From assembly GCA_002729525.1 (NCBI GenBank), contig PBYI01000052.1:1-64000 (forward strand): DNA of 64,000 bases, read 5' to 3'. This document shows, in pieces, positions 16,812-24,338 of this stretch. The DNA is from Nocardioides sp. (lineage in GTDB: Bacteria > Actinomycetota > Actinomycetes > Propionibacteriales > Nocardioidaceae). Each line of letters opens with the position of its first letter. Position 1 is the first letter of the stretch. The translations under genes and the position numbers were made by a program. The notes beneath the pieces are model-generated. The model searched no databases. It was not told the origin of the DNA and saw only the letters and a program-made list of their open reading frames with translations.

Positions 16812-17492
16812 ATGTCCGAGCAGGCCGGCCGCTACTCCACCCTGCGCCTCGAGCACGCCTCGACGGTCGACCGGGTGGCCGGCGAGTTGCGTCGCGCGAT
16901 GTTCGAGGGCGAGGTCGAGAGCGGTACGCCGCTGCGCGAGCTGGCCATCGCCGAGCAGCTGGGCGTGTCCCGCCCGACCGTCCGCGAGGCGCTGGCCCAG
17001 CTGGTCTCCGAGGGTCTCGCCACCCGCGAGCCCAACCGCGGCGTCTCGGTCGCCACGCCCGACCCGGCGATGGTGCGCGACGTGTGCCGCTGCCGCTTCG
17101 TGCTCGAGGGCGCCGGCGTCCTGGCCTGGCGCGACGCCACGCCCGAGCGGCGCTCGGAGGTGCGGGCGCGGCTCGACGAGTACGTCCGCGCGGTCGACGA
17201 GGGGGCGTCGTACCGCGACCTCAACGACCTGCACCTCGCCTTCCACGTCTCCCTCGTCGGCCTCACCGGCAGCCCGCGGCTGATGGCGATGGCGCAGGCG
17301 CTGGTCACCGAGCTCAAGCTCGCGCTGGCCCAGGTCGACCGGGTGCGCCGCAACGCCCACGACCAGGCGCGGTCCCACGAGGCGCTCGTGCTGCTGCTCG
17401 AGAAGGACGACGTCGCGGGGGCGCACGCGTTCCTCGAGGGGCACCTCTCCGACGCGGCCGAGGCGATCCTCGGCGCGCTCGGCGCCTCCTGA
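16812..17492 (+). CDS. GntR family transcriptional regulator, FadR/FCD subfamily
   Basis: This 226-residue protein has an N-terminal winged helix-turn-helix (VDRVAGELRRAMFEGEVESG, then LAIAEQLGVSRPTVREALAQL) and a C-terminal FCD effector domain. The FCD metal-site histidines are visible in DLHLAFHVSLVGL, ARSHEALV and EGHLSDAAEAI. Proteins of this group bind small acids or metal-bound ligands and usually repress a neighbouring catabolic gene. It is divergent from the dimethylargininase-like gene, and the palindrome at 16704-16718 is the likely binding site. The ligand is unknown, perhaps an arginine derivative. Confidence 0.92.
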   Translation: MSEQAGRYSTLRLEHASTVDRVAGELRRAMFEGEVESGTPLRELAIAEQLGVSRPTVREALAQLVSEGLATREPNRGVSVATPDPAMVRDVCRCRFVLEGAGVLAWRDATPERRSEVRARLDEYVRAVDEGASYRDLNDLHLAFHVSLVGLTGSPRLMAMAQALVTELKLALAQVDRVRRNAHDQARSHEALVLLLEKDDVAGAHAFLEGHLSDAAEAILGALGAS

Positions 17493-17548
17493 CGCGCACG
17501 CACGACACGCCCGGGCGGACCGCGTCCGGACCTGACAGACTCGGACCC

Positions 17549-17935
17549 ATGCGGATCGTCCTGCGAGTGCTCACCACCGCCGTCGCGGTCGCCGTCGCGG
17601 CCTGGTTGTTCGACGGCATCTACTTCGACGGTGCCGCCAACGGCTCGGCCGAGATCCAGGACAAGATCGTCCCGCTGATCATCGTGTCGGCGATCCTCGG
17701 CCTGGTCGGCGCGGTGGTGAAGCCGATCGTGCAGATCCTGTCGATCCCGCTGATCCTGCTCACGCTCGGACTGTTCCTCTTCGTCATCAACGCCGCGATG
17801 CTCGCGCTCACCAGCGCCATCGCCAACGCCTTCGACATCGGCTTCCACGTCGACGGGTTCTGGACCGCCGTCGGTGGGTCGATCGTCATCACGATCGTCA
17901 CCTGGATCGTGGACGGCTTCGTGGGCGAGGACTGA
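17549..17935 (+). CDS. Small holin-fold membrane protein (phage holin superfamily IV / YvlD-like)
   Basis: The 128-residue protein has four predicted membrane helices: LRVLTTAVAVAVAAWLF, VPLIIVSAILGLVGAVVKPIV, LSIPLILLTLGLFLFVINAAML and VGGSIVITIVTWIV. The GAVVKPIVQILSIPLILLT segment is typical of the YvlD/DUF360 family, which databases label phage holin although most members are ordinary chromosomal genes. It starts at ATG 17549. Its stop overlaps the ATG of the phosphatase gene by one base (TGATG), so it heads a three-gene operon. The function is unknown; nothing phage-like surrounds it. Confidence 0.82.
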   Translation: MRIVLRVLTTAVAVAVAAWLFDGIYFDGAANGSAEIQDKIVPLIIVSAILGLVGAVVKPIVQILSIPLILLTLGLFLFVINAAMLALTSAIANAFDIGFHVDGFWTAVGGSIVITIVTWIVDGFVGED

Positions 17936-18465
17936 TGCCCGACCCGCTCGTCCCGCTCCCTCCCGCCCGCACCCCCGGTCGCTACAGCGTCGGCCTGGTC
18001 TGCCTGGGCAACATCTGCCGGTCCGCGATGGCCGACGTCGTGCTGAGCGACAAGGTCGCCGAGGCCGGTCTCGACGACGTCGTCGAGGTCGTCAGCTGCG
18101 GCACCGGCGGCTGGCACGTCGGCGACCCGATGGACCGCCGGGCCGCCGCCACCCTGGAGCAGGCGGGGTACGACGGCCGCGACCACCGCGCCCAGCAGTA
18201 CGACGACGCGCTCGGCGAGCGCTGCGACGCGCTCCTCGCGATGGACGCCTCCAACCTCGCCGACCTCGGCGGACGCGACGCCCGGGACGGGCGGGTCGGA
18301 CTGTTCGGCGACCACGACCCGCTGCACCCCGGCAGCGAGGTGGACGACCCCTACTACGGTGGCGACGAGGGCTTCCACGAGGTGCTCGCCCAGGTCGAGC
18401 GGGCGGCCGACGCGATCGTGGCGGCCCTGCCAGAGGCGATGCGGGACGGGGGCGACGAGGGATGA
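17935..18465 (+). CDS. Low-molecular-weight protein-tyrosine-phosphatase family protein
   Basis: The 176-residue protein has the P-loop CLGNICRS (CX5R, Cys23 to Arg29) and the general-acid loop EVDDPYYGG near residue 138, both diagnostic of the LMW-PTP family. It is cytoplasmic. Its ATG overlaps the previous stop, and its own stop overlaps the start of a fructosamine-kinase-like gene (ATGA). In other bacteria LMW-PTP homologues next to such kinases have been proposed, and in part shown, to dephosphorylate ribulosamine 5-phosphates or erythrulosamine 4-phosphates before the kinase acts. That role fits here better than phosphotyrosine signalling, but is inference. Confidence 0.88.
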   Translation: MPDPLVPLPPARTPGRYSVGLVCLGNICRSAMADVVLSDKVAEAGLDDVVEVVSCGTGGWHVGDPMDRRAAATLEQAGYDGRDHRAQQYDDALGERCDALLAMDASNLADLGGRDARDGRVGLFGDHDPLHPGSEVDDPYYGGDEGFHEVLAQVERAADAIVAALPEAMRDGGDEG

Positions 18466-19334
18466 CACGCCAGCCCAGCGCCGCCCGCCGCGCCGAGGAG
18501 CTCCTCGGCTCCGCCGTCATGGCGACCGCCCCGGTCGCCGGCGGCGACGTCGCGACCGCCACCAAGCTGCGGATGAGCAACGGCACCACCGCCCTGATGA
18601 AGACGCTGTCCCCCGCCGTTCCCGGCCTGTTCCCGGCCGAGGCCGCCGGGCTGCGCTGGCTCGGCGAGGTCGAGGACGGCGTGTCCGTCCCGCAGGTGCT
18701 GGCCGCCGAGGACGACTGCCTGGTGCTGGAGTGGGTCGAGCCCGCGCGCGGCACGGTCGAGGACGCCGCCGGCTTCGGTCGGGCGCTGGCGCGCACGCAC
18801 GCCGCGGGCGCACCGGGCTTCGGCGGCTTCGACGAGGGCGCCGGCGACACCTTCATCGCCACCCTCCCGATGCCGCAGAAGCCCGCCGGCTCGTGGGCGG
18901 AGTTCTACGCCGTGCGCCGCCTGCTGCCCTACGCCAAGCTCGCCCGCGACCGCGGCGCGATGGACGCCGCCGAGACCCGCGCGGTCGAGGACGTCGTACG
19001 ACGGCTCACCACGCTGGTGCCCGAGGAGCCGCCCGCGCGGCTGCACGGCGACCTGTGGAACGGCAACGTGCTCTGGGGCGCCGAGGGCCGGGTCGCGGTC
19101 GTCGACCCCGCGGCGTACGGCGGTCACCGCGAGGTCGACCTGGCGATGCTCGCGCTGTTCGGGCTGCCGCACCTCCCGCGCGTGCTGGAGGCCTACCACG
19201 AGGTCACGCCGCTGGCCGACGGCTGGGAGGACCGGGTCGGACTGCACCAGCTCTTCCCGCTGCTGGTGCACGCCTGCCTCTTCGGCGGGGGGGACGGCGC
19301 CCGCGTGGCCGACGTGGCGCAGCGCTACGCCTGA
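18462..19334 (+). CDS. Fructosamine/ketosamine 3-kinase family protein
   Basis: This 290-residue kinase-fold protein has the catalytic loop [13 protein letters not shown] and the metal-binding segment [20 protein letters not shown], both characteristic of the FN3K/YniA family. Upstream, [16 protein letters not shown] carries the ATP-site lysine and LVLEWVEP the hinge. Family members phosphorylate the third carbon of ketosamine adducts on proteins, after which the adduct falls off and the amine is restored. Bacterial members often prefer ribulosamines and erythrulosamines. The ATG at 18462 overlaps the phosphatase stop, so the two are translationally coupled. Confidence 0.9.
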   Translation: MTRQPSAARRAEELLGSAVMATAPVAGGDVATATKLRMSNGTTALMKTLSPAVPGLFPAEAAGLRWLGEVEDGVSVPQVLAAEDDCLVLEWVEPARGTVEDAAGFGRALARTHAAGAPGFGGFDEGAGDTFIATLPMPQKPAGSWAEFYAVRRLLPYAKLARDRGAMDAAETRAVEDVVRRLTTLVPEEPPARLHGDLWNGNVLWGAEGRVAVVDPAAYGGHREVDLAMLALFGLPHLPRVLEAYHEVTPLADGWEDRVGLHQLFPLLVHACLFGGGDGARVADVAQRYA

Positions 19335-19387
19335 GCCTCCGCCCTGCTCGTCACCGGTCCTGCCCGGGCGTCCGGGTCCCGCGCGCT

Positions 19388-19403
19388 CTCAGCGCACACT
19401 CAG
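19388..19403 (+). promoter_or_regulatory. CTCAGC direct repeat upstream of response regulator
   Basis: Two CTCAG(C) units start 11 bases apart (19388 and 19399), one helical turn, 38 bases before the regulator start. Tandem sites of this spacing suit OmpR/PhoB-type dimers, and CTCAG-type repeats recall the reported MprA box. Autoregulation is likely but unproven. Confidence 0.5.
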
Positions 19404-19425
19404 CCCCACCTGGCAGAGTGACAGC

Positions 19426-20121
19426 GTGACCACTGCTGCCCGCTCGCGCGTCCTCGTGGTCGACGACGACCGCGCCGTGCGCGAGTCGCTGCGCCGCTCG
19501 CTGGAGTTCAACGGCTACGACGTGGCGCTCGCCGGCGACGGCGCCGAGGCGCTCGCGGGCATCGGACAGATCGCCCCGGACGTCGTCGTGATGGACGTGA
19601 TGATGCCGCGCCTCGACGGCCTCGAGGCGACCCGCGCGCTGCGCGCCGCCGGCAACGACGTACCCATCCTGGTGCTGACCGCGAAGGACGCCGTCGGCGA
19701 CCGCGTGGAGGGCCTGGATGCCGGGGCGGACGACTACCTCGCCAAGCCGTTCGCGCTGCCCGAGCTGCTGGCCCGGCTGCGCGCGCTGCTGCGCCGGGTG
19801 GTGCACGACCGCGACGAGGACGAGTCGCTGGTCTTCTCCGACCTGTCGATGAACACCTCCACCCGCGAGGTGCTGCGCGGGCAGCGACAGATCGAGCTGA
19901 CCCGCACGGAGTTCGCGCTGCTGGAGATGTTCCTGCGCCGCCCGCGCCGGGTGCTCGACCGCTCGTTCATCCTCGAGGAGGTCTGGGGCTACGACTTCCC
20001 GACCACCGCCAACTCCCTCGAGGTCTACGTCGGCTACCTGCGGCGCAAGACCGAGGCCGAGGACGAGCCGCGGCTGATCCACACCGTGCGTGGCGTCGGC
20101 TACGTGCTCAAGGAGTCATGA
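19426..20121 (+). CDS. mprA: OmpR-family response regulator (MprA-like)
   Basis: This 231-residue two-domain regulator has a receiver domain with acidic pocket DDD (13-15), phosphoacceptor Asp57 (VVVMDVMMP), the switch Thr in LVLTAKDA and Lys in [17 protein letters not shown]-terminal winged helix follows ([22 protein letters not shown], then TVRGVGYVL). It closely resembles MprA of mycobacteria, which answers envelope stress. It starts at GTG 19426. The stop overlaps the kinase start by four bases, so regulator and kinase are one unit. The direct repeat just upstream may be its own binding site. Confidence 0.9.
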   Translation: MTTAARSRVLVVDDDRAVRESLRRSLEFNGYDVALAGDGAEALAGIGQIAPDVVVMDVMMPRLDGLEATRALRAAGNDVPILVLTAKDAVGDRVEGLDAGADDYLAKPFALPELLARLRALLRRVVHDRDEDESLVFSDLSMNTSTREVLRGQRQIELTRTEFALLEMFLRRPRRVLDRSFILEEVWGYDFPTTANSLEVYVGYLRRKTEAEDEPRLIHTVRGVGYVLKES

Positions 20122-21722
20122 GGCGCCGCAGCACCGGCGGCGCACCCGGCTCCCCCACCCCGCCCCCGCCGCCGGCCGCCCCCGTGCCGCCGACCCCGAC
20201 GGGGACGACCTGGCACGTGCGGCTCGAGCCCGGCACTGCGCCGGACGGCCCGCCCGACCCGAGCACCCGGCGCGACGAGGTGCCGCCCCCACCGCCCGCA
20301 CCGCCCACCGGCCCCGGCCGCTGGCGCCCCGGCGGGCGCGGAGCCGAGCCCGAGCGCAGCTGGCACTACCGCCGCTCGCTGGCTAGCCGGGTGACCCTGC
20401 TGGCCACCATCGCGGTGGGCCTGTCCGTCGCCTTCGTGGCCGGCGGCGCCTTCTTCACCGCGCGCGACCAGCTCTCGCGGCAGCTCGACACCAACCTGAT
20501 GGACCGTGCCCGGATCGCGGCCAAGGCCGACCTGTTCCAGGGGGCCGACACCACCACGATCACGCCGCCGTGGGCGGTCGGCGCCTCCGACGTACGCATC
20601 GCGATCGTCGACGACACCGGCGCCTCGGCGTCGCTGTCGTTCGAGGCCCCGCCGCTGGGCGAGCCCGAGGTCGCCGTCGCGGCCGGGGTGCGCCCGGAGT
20701 CGGTGCGCACCGTGCTCGTCGACGGCGTCGGCTACCGGATGGTGGCGGTCCCGGTCGAGGGCCGCTCCGGCGCGGCCGTGGTCATCGCGCAGTCGCTGGA
20801 GCAGCAGGAGGAGCTGCTGCGCCGGCTCGGCGGGGGGTCGCTGGGCTTCGGCCTGCTGGGCGTGCTCGCCGCCGGCATCTCCGGCTGGGGCGTCGCCCGC
20901 AACGGCCTGCGGCCCGTGCGCCGGCTGACCAAGGAGGTCGAGCGGATCGCCGAGACCGAGGAGCTGCGCCGGATGCCCGTCGAGGGCGACGACGAGTTGG
21001 CCCGGCTCGCGACGGCGTTCAACCGGATGGTCATCGCGCTCGACGCCTCCCGCACCCGCCAGCGCGAGCTCGTCACCGACGCCGGCCACGAGCTCCGCAC
21101 GCCGCTGACCTCGCTGCGCACCAACGTCGACCTGCTCGTGCAGTCCGAGCAGGACGCCCAGGCGATCCCGGCCGAGATGCGCACCGAGCTGCTCGAGGAC
21201 ATCCGCGGCCAGATCGAGGAGCTCACCCAGCTCATCGGCGACCTCACCGAGCTCGCCCGCGACGAGCCGCTCGCGCCCGTGGTGGGCGAGGTCGACCTCG
21301 CCGAGGTGGTCGAGATGGCGGTCGCCCGTGTACGCCGCCGCGCGCCCGGCGCCGACATCGACGTACGACTCGAGCCGTGGCGGGTCGTCGGCGAGGCCTC
21401 GGCCCTGGAGCGGTGCGTCATCAACCTGCTCGACAACGCCGCGAAGTGGGGTCCGGACGACGGCACCATCACCGTCCGGCTGTCCGGCGGCGTGCTGACC
21501 GTCGACGACCAGGGCCCGGGCATCGCACCCGAGGACCGCGAGCACGTGTTCGACCGGTTCTGGCGTGCGCGGGAGTCGCGCACCATGCCCGGCTCCGGAC
21601 TCGGTCTGTCGATCGTGCGCCAGGTCGCCGAGCGCCACTCCGGCACCGCGCACGCCGAGGCTGCCCCCGGCGGCGGCGCGCGGCTGGTGCTCTCCCTGCC
21701 GGGGCGGTCCGGCGATGCGTAG
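20118..21722 (+). CDS. mprB: HAMP-domain sensor histidine kinase (MprB-like)
   Basis: The protein has 534 residues. A Pro-rich cytoplasmic leader (1-90) precedes a first membrane helix ([22 protein letters not shown]), an extracytoplasmic sensor region of about 130 residues, a second helix ([19 protein letters not shown]), a HAMP linker, the H box [14 protein letters not shown] with His324, the N box [11 protein letters not shown], and G boxes [12 protein letters not shown] and [12 protein letters not shown]. All catalytic motifs are intact. It phosphorylates the adjacent response regulator. The long Pro-rich leader is unusual. The last eight bases overlap the start of a lipoprotein gene. Confidence 0.92.
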   Translation: MRRRSTGGAPGSPTPPPPPAAPVPPTPTGTTWHVRLEPGTAPDGPPDPSTRRDEVPPPPPAPPTGPGRWRPGGRGAEPERSWHYRRSLASRVTLLATIAVGLSVAFVAGGAFFTARDQLSRQLDTNLMDRARIAAKADLFQGADTTTITPPWAVGASDVRIAIVDDTGASASLSFEAPPLGEPEVAVAAGVRPESVRTVLVDGVGYRMVAVPVEGRSGAAVVIAQSLEQQEELLRRLGGGSLGFGLLGVLAAGISGWGVARNGLRPVRRLTKEVERIAETEELRRMPVEGDDELARLATAFNRMVIALDASRTRQRELVTDAGHELRTPLTSLRTNVDLLVQSEQDAQAIPAEMRTELLEDIRGQIEELTQLIGDLTELARDEPLAPVVGEVDLAEVVEMAVARVRRRAPGADIDVRLEPWRVVGEASALERCVINLLDNAAKWGPDDGTITVRLSGGVLTVDDQGPGIAPEDREHVFDRFWRARESRTMPGSGLGLSIVRQVAERHSGTAHAEAAPGGGARLVLSLPGRSGDA

Positions 21723-22305
21723 GAACCGCCCGCTCGCGCCGGTCCGCGGCGCCGGCCTCACCGCGCTCGCAGTGCTGGTCGCCGTCGGGCTCGCGGGCTG
21801 CGGCGGCGGGTCGACCGACGACGCCGACCTCGGCCCGATGCCCGACCTGCCCACCACCACGCCTGCGCTGTGGAACCCCTGCGGTGGCCTCGACCTGGAC
21901 ACGATGGACGAGCGGTTCGGCACGAGCTTCAGCGAGGCGACGGGCACCGACAGCAGTCCGCAGTGCACCTTCACCCCCGACGAGGACGGCGACGTCGCGC
22001 TCGACCTCAACTACTCGCTCTACCCCGGCGGGCTGGACGACATGTTCGACACGTTCGGCGCGGTGCACGACGGCGCGGCCACCACCGTCGCCACGCCGAG
22101 CGTCGACCTCGCCGACGACGCTCGACTGGTCGTCGACACCACCGACGGCACGCTGGCGGTCACCGGGTTCGTGCAGACCGGCGACCTGGTGCAGGTGGTC
22201 AACGCGATCCAGCCCGAGCCGTTCGACGAGGCCGGCGTGCGGCGCGGGGTCGTCGCGGTTCTGGCAGACCTGGCGGCGTACGCCGACGCGGAGGGTGCGG
22301 GGTAG
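21715..22305 (+). CDS. Predicted lipoprotein, DUF3558-like
   Basis: This 196-residue exported protein has an arginine-rich start, a hydrophobic core and the lipobox VGLAGC, then a Gly/Ser linker. The mature part begins NPCGGLDLDTMDERFGTSFSEATG and has a second cysteine (SSPQCTF), resembling the DUF3558 lipoproteins common in actinobacteria, though I am not certain of the family. The ATG at 21715 overlaps the sensor kinase by eight bases, so it is the third gene of the two-component operon. It might be an accessory sensor or a target; that is inference. Confidence 0.78.
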   Translation: MRRNRPLAPVRGAGLTALAVLVAVGLAGCGGGSTDDADLGPMPDLPTTTPALWNPCGGLDLDTMDERFGTSFSEATGTDSSPQCTFTPDEDGDVALDLNYSLYPGGLDDMFDTFGAVHDGAATTVATPSVDLADDARLVVDTTDGTLAVTGFVQTGDLVQVVNAIQPEPFDEAGVRRGVVAVLADLAAYADAEGAG

Positions 22306-22321
22306 CGGGCTGGCTGTCGGA

Positions 22322-22355
22322 TGTTGGATTCACCGGTGAACCGGTGATTCCAACA
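22322..22355. terminator. Near-perfect hairpin between convergent genes
   Basis: A 16-base arm (22322-22337) pairs with 22340-22355 with a single mismatch and a two-base loop. It lies between the lipoprotein stop and the converging pabB stop, so it can serve as a two-way terminator. There is no T tract, as is usual in this group. Confidence 0.65.
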
Positions 22356-22403
22356 GCAGTGCCGACGATCGCGGTCACCAGGTGAGTGGAACCGTCAGCA
22401 CAG

Positions 22404-23726
22404 TCAGTCCGACTCAGCCGACGCAGGAGCCGACGGCCCCGAGGGCGCGAGCGCTGCGAGCAGCCGCTCGGCCTTCCACCGCGTCTCGGCCCACTCGGTC
22501 GCGACGTCGGAGTGCACGGTGATCCCGCCGCCGGTGCCGAGCCGGTAGCGCCCGTCGCCGGCCGTCACGAGGCTGCGGATGACCACGCCGAGGTCGGCCC
22601 GCCCAGCGCCCGAGACCCAGCCGAACGCGCCGGCGTACACGCCCCGCGGCGTCGCCTCGACGTCGTCGATCACCTGCATGGTCCGCGGCTTGGGCGCGCC
22701 CGTCATCGACCCGGCCGGGAAGAGCGCGTGCAGCGCCGCGACCGTGCCTACGTCGGCGCGCAGCCGGCCGCGGACGGTGGAGACGAGCTGGTGGACGCTG
22801 GCGTACGACTCGACCTCCATCAGCCGCGGCACCTCGACCGAGCCGACGTCGCAGACCCGCGCCAGGTCGGAGCGCAGGAGGTCCACGATCATCAGGTTCT
22901 CGGCGCGGAAGCGTTCGTCGGTCGCCAGCGAGGCCCGCGCGGCCTCGTCCGCGTCCGGCACCGAGCCACGCGGGGTGGTGCCCTTGATCGGCCGGGTCTC
23001 CACGACGGTCCGGGCCGGTTCGTCGGGGTCGGGGCCGAGCAGGGCGTACCGCTCCGGGCTGCTCGACAGCAGCCAGGCCCAGGCGTCGTCGACGTCGTGC
23101 TGGAGGAAGCCGGCGTACGGCGCGGGGTTGAGGGCGCGCAGCCGCTCGTAGACGGCCAAGGGTCCGCCGGGTGCGGCCGGTCCGGGGGCGTCCTCGCGGT
23201 ACGTCAGGTTGGCCTCGTAGGTGTGGCCGCCGTGCAGCGCCTCCTGCACGGCGCGGAAGCCGGAGTCGTACGACGGGGGCGGGAGGTCGCCGCGTCCGTC
23301 ACCGCCGGCGAGGCCCGCGAGGCCCGCGGGGCCGGTGGCCGCCGTGGGCTGCTCCGGGTGCTCGAACATCCGCACCCGCGACGGCCGCATCCACACCGCG
23401 TCCGGCAGCTCGGGGTCCGGACGGGCCGGCAGGTCCGGCCGGCACGCGTAGCCGAGGTAGCCGAACCACTGGTCGGACGACGACCCCGCGGCCAGCTCGG
23501 CCTCGAGGACCGCGAACACGTCGTCGCCGACGACCACCGACCGCCCATCGGTGTGCCGGCGTACCTCGCGGCGGGTGGCGTCGTAGGTGAGCGAGACGTC
23601 GTCGTCGTCGAGCCAGCCGACCAGCGAGCGACGTCCGGACCAGCCGCGGGCACCTCCACCGTCGAGCCACACGCACCGTCGGTGCGCACCGACGACGTCG
23701 CGGACGAACGCCAGCGGGTCGGTCAC
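22404..23726 (-). CDS. pabB: Aminodeoxychorismate synthase component I (PabB-type)
   Basis: This 440-residue chorismate-utilising enzyme has an N-terminal subdomain (WFGYLGYACRPDLP near 100) and the conserved C-terminal core: YEANLTYRED, SSSPERYALL, ETRPIKGTTPRG, RAENLMIVDLLRSDLARVC, VHQLVSTVRGRL, ALFPAGSMTGAPKPRTM and YRLGTGGGITVHSD. The PIKGT motif with its lysine favours PabB over TrpE. With the amidotransferase it turns chorismate and glutamine into aminodeoxychorismate for folate. The GTG at 23726 has GAGG upstream and overlaps the pabA stop by four bases. Confidence 0.9.
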   Translation of the reverse strand: MTDPLAFVRDVVGAHRRCVWLDGGGARGWSGRRSLVGWLDDDDVSLTYDATRREVRRHTDGRSVVVGDDVFAVLEAELAAGSSSDQWFGYLGYACRPDLPARPDPELPDAVWMRPSRVRMFEHPEQPTAATGPAGLAGLAGGDGRGDLPPPSYDSGFRAVQEALHGGHTYEANLTYREDAPGPAAPGGPLAVYERLRALNPAPYAGFLQHDVDDAWAWLLSSSPERYALLGPDPDEPARTVVETRPIKGTTPRGSVPDADEAARASLATDERFRAENLMIVDLLRSDLARVCDVGSVEVPRLMEVESYASVHQLVSTVRGRLRADVGTVAALHALFPAGSMTGAPKPRTMQVIDDVEATPRGVYAGAFGWVSGAGRADLGVVIRSLVTAGDGRYRLGTGGGITVHSDVATEWAETRWKAERLLAALAPSGPSAPASAESD

Positions 23727-24331
23727 GCCGACACCTCGACGCCGAGGAACCCCGCCACCAGCGACGAGCCGTGCTCGCTCAGCACCGACTCCGGGTGGAA
23801 CTGCACGCCCTCCTGCGGCAGCGTCCGGTGCCGCACGCCCATCACCACGCCGTCCTCGGCGCGCGCGGTCACCTCGAGCACGTCGGGCACCTCGACGGCC
23901 GCCAGCGAGTGGTAGCGGACGACGGCGACGCCCTGCGGCAGACCGGCCCACACGCCGCGCCCGTCGTGCTCGACGCGGGAGACCACGCCGTGCGCGGGCG
24001 CGACCCGCTCGACGCGGCCGCCGTACGTCGTCACCAGGCCCTGCATGCCGAGGCATACGCCGAGCACCGGACGGGTGCCGGCCAGCAGCACGTCGCGACC
24101 GACCGCGAAGTCGGCCGGGTCGGCCGGGTGGCCCGGTCCGGGCGAGAGCACGACGTACTCGTGGGCGAGCACCGATGCGGCCGTCGCCTCGTCGTGCTCG
24201 ACGACCGTCGGCAGCGCACCGGTCACCGAGGCGAGGAGGTGGACGAGGTTCCAGCAGTAGGAGTCGTGGTGGTCGACGACCACCACGTCCGGCGCCCCGG
24301 CCGCGCCCAGCCAGACCACCGGCGAGATCAC
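23723..24331 (-). CDS. pabA: Class I glutamine amidotransferase (PabA-type)
   Basis: This 202-residue glutaminase has the catalytic triad of the family: Cys93 (GVCLGMQG), His179 and Glu181 (VQFHPESVLSEHG), with the oxyanion-site motif LSPGPGHPAD. It supplies ammonia from glutamine to the adjacent PabB subunit. The GTG at 24331 starts directly before the conserved VVVVDHHDSYCWNLVHLL strand; no strong ribosome site is visible, but the previous gene ends eight bases away, so re-initiation is likely. The overlapping start and stop with pabB indicate a complex made in fixed ratio. Confidence 0.9.
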   Translation of the reverse strand: MISPVVWLGAAGAPDVVVVDHHDSYCWNLVHLLASVTGALPTVVEHDEATAASVLAHEYVVLSPGPGHPADPADFAVGRDVLLAGTRPVLGVCLGMQGLVTTYGGRVERVAPAHGVVSRVEHDGRGVWAGLPQGVAVVRYHSLAAVEVPDVLEVTARAEDGVVMGVRHRTLPQEGVQFHPESVLSEHGSSLVAGFLGVEVSA

Positions 24332-24338
24332 CGGCGGG

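Noticed and set aside
17549..17935. Holin-type annotation considered as a sign of a prophage
   Set aside because: No other phage gene lies near. The protein is the chromosomal YvlD/DUF360 type and sits in an operon with metabolic enzymes.
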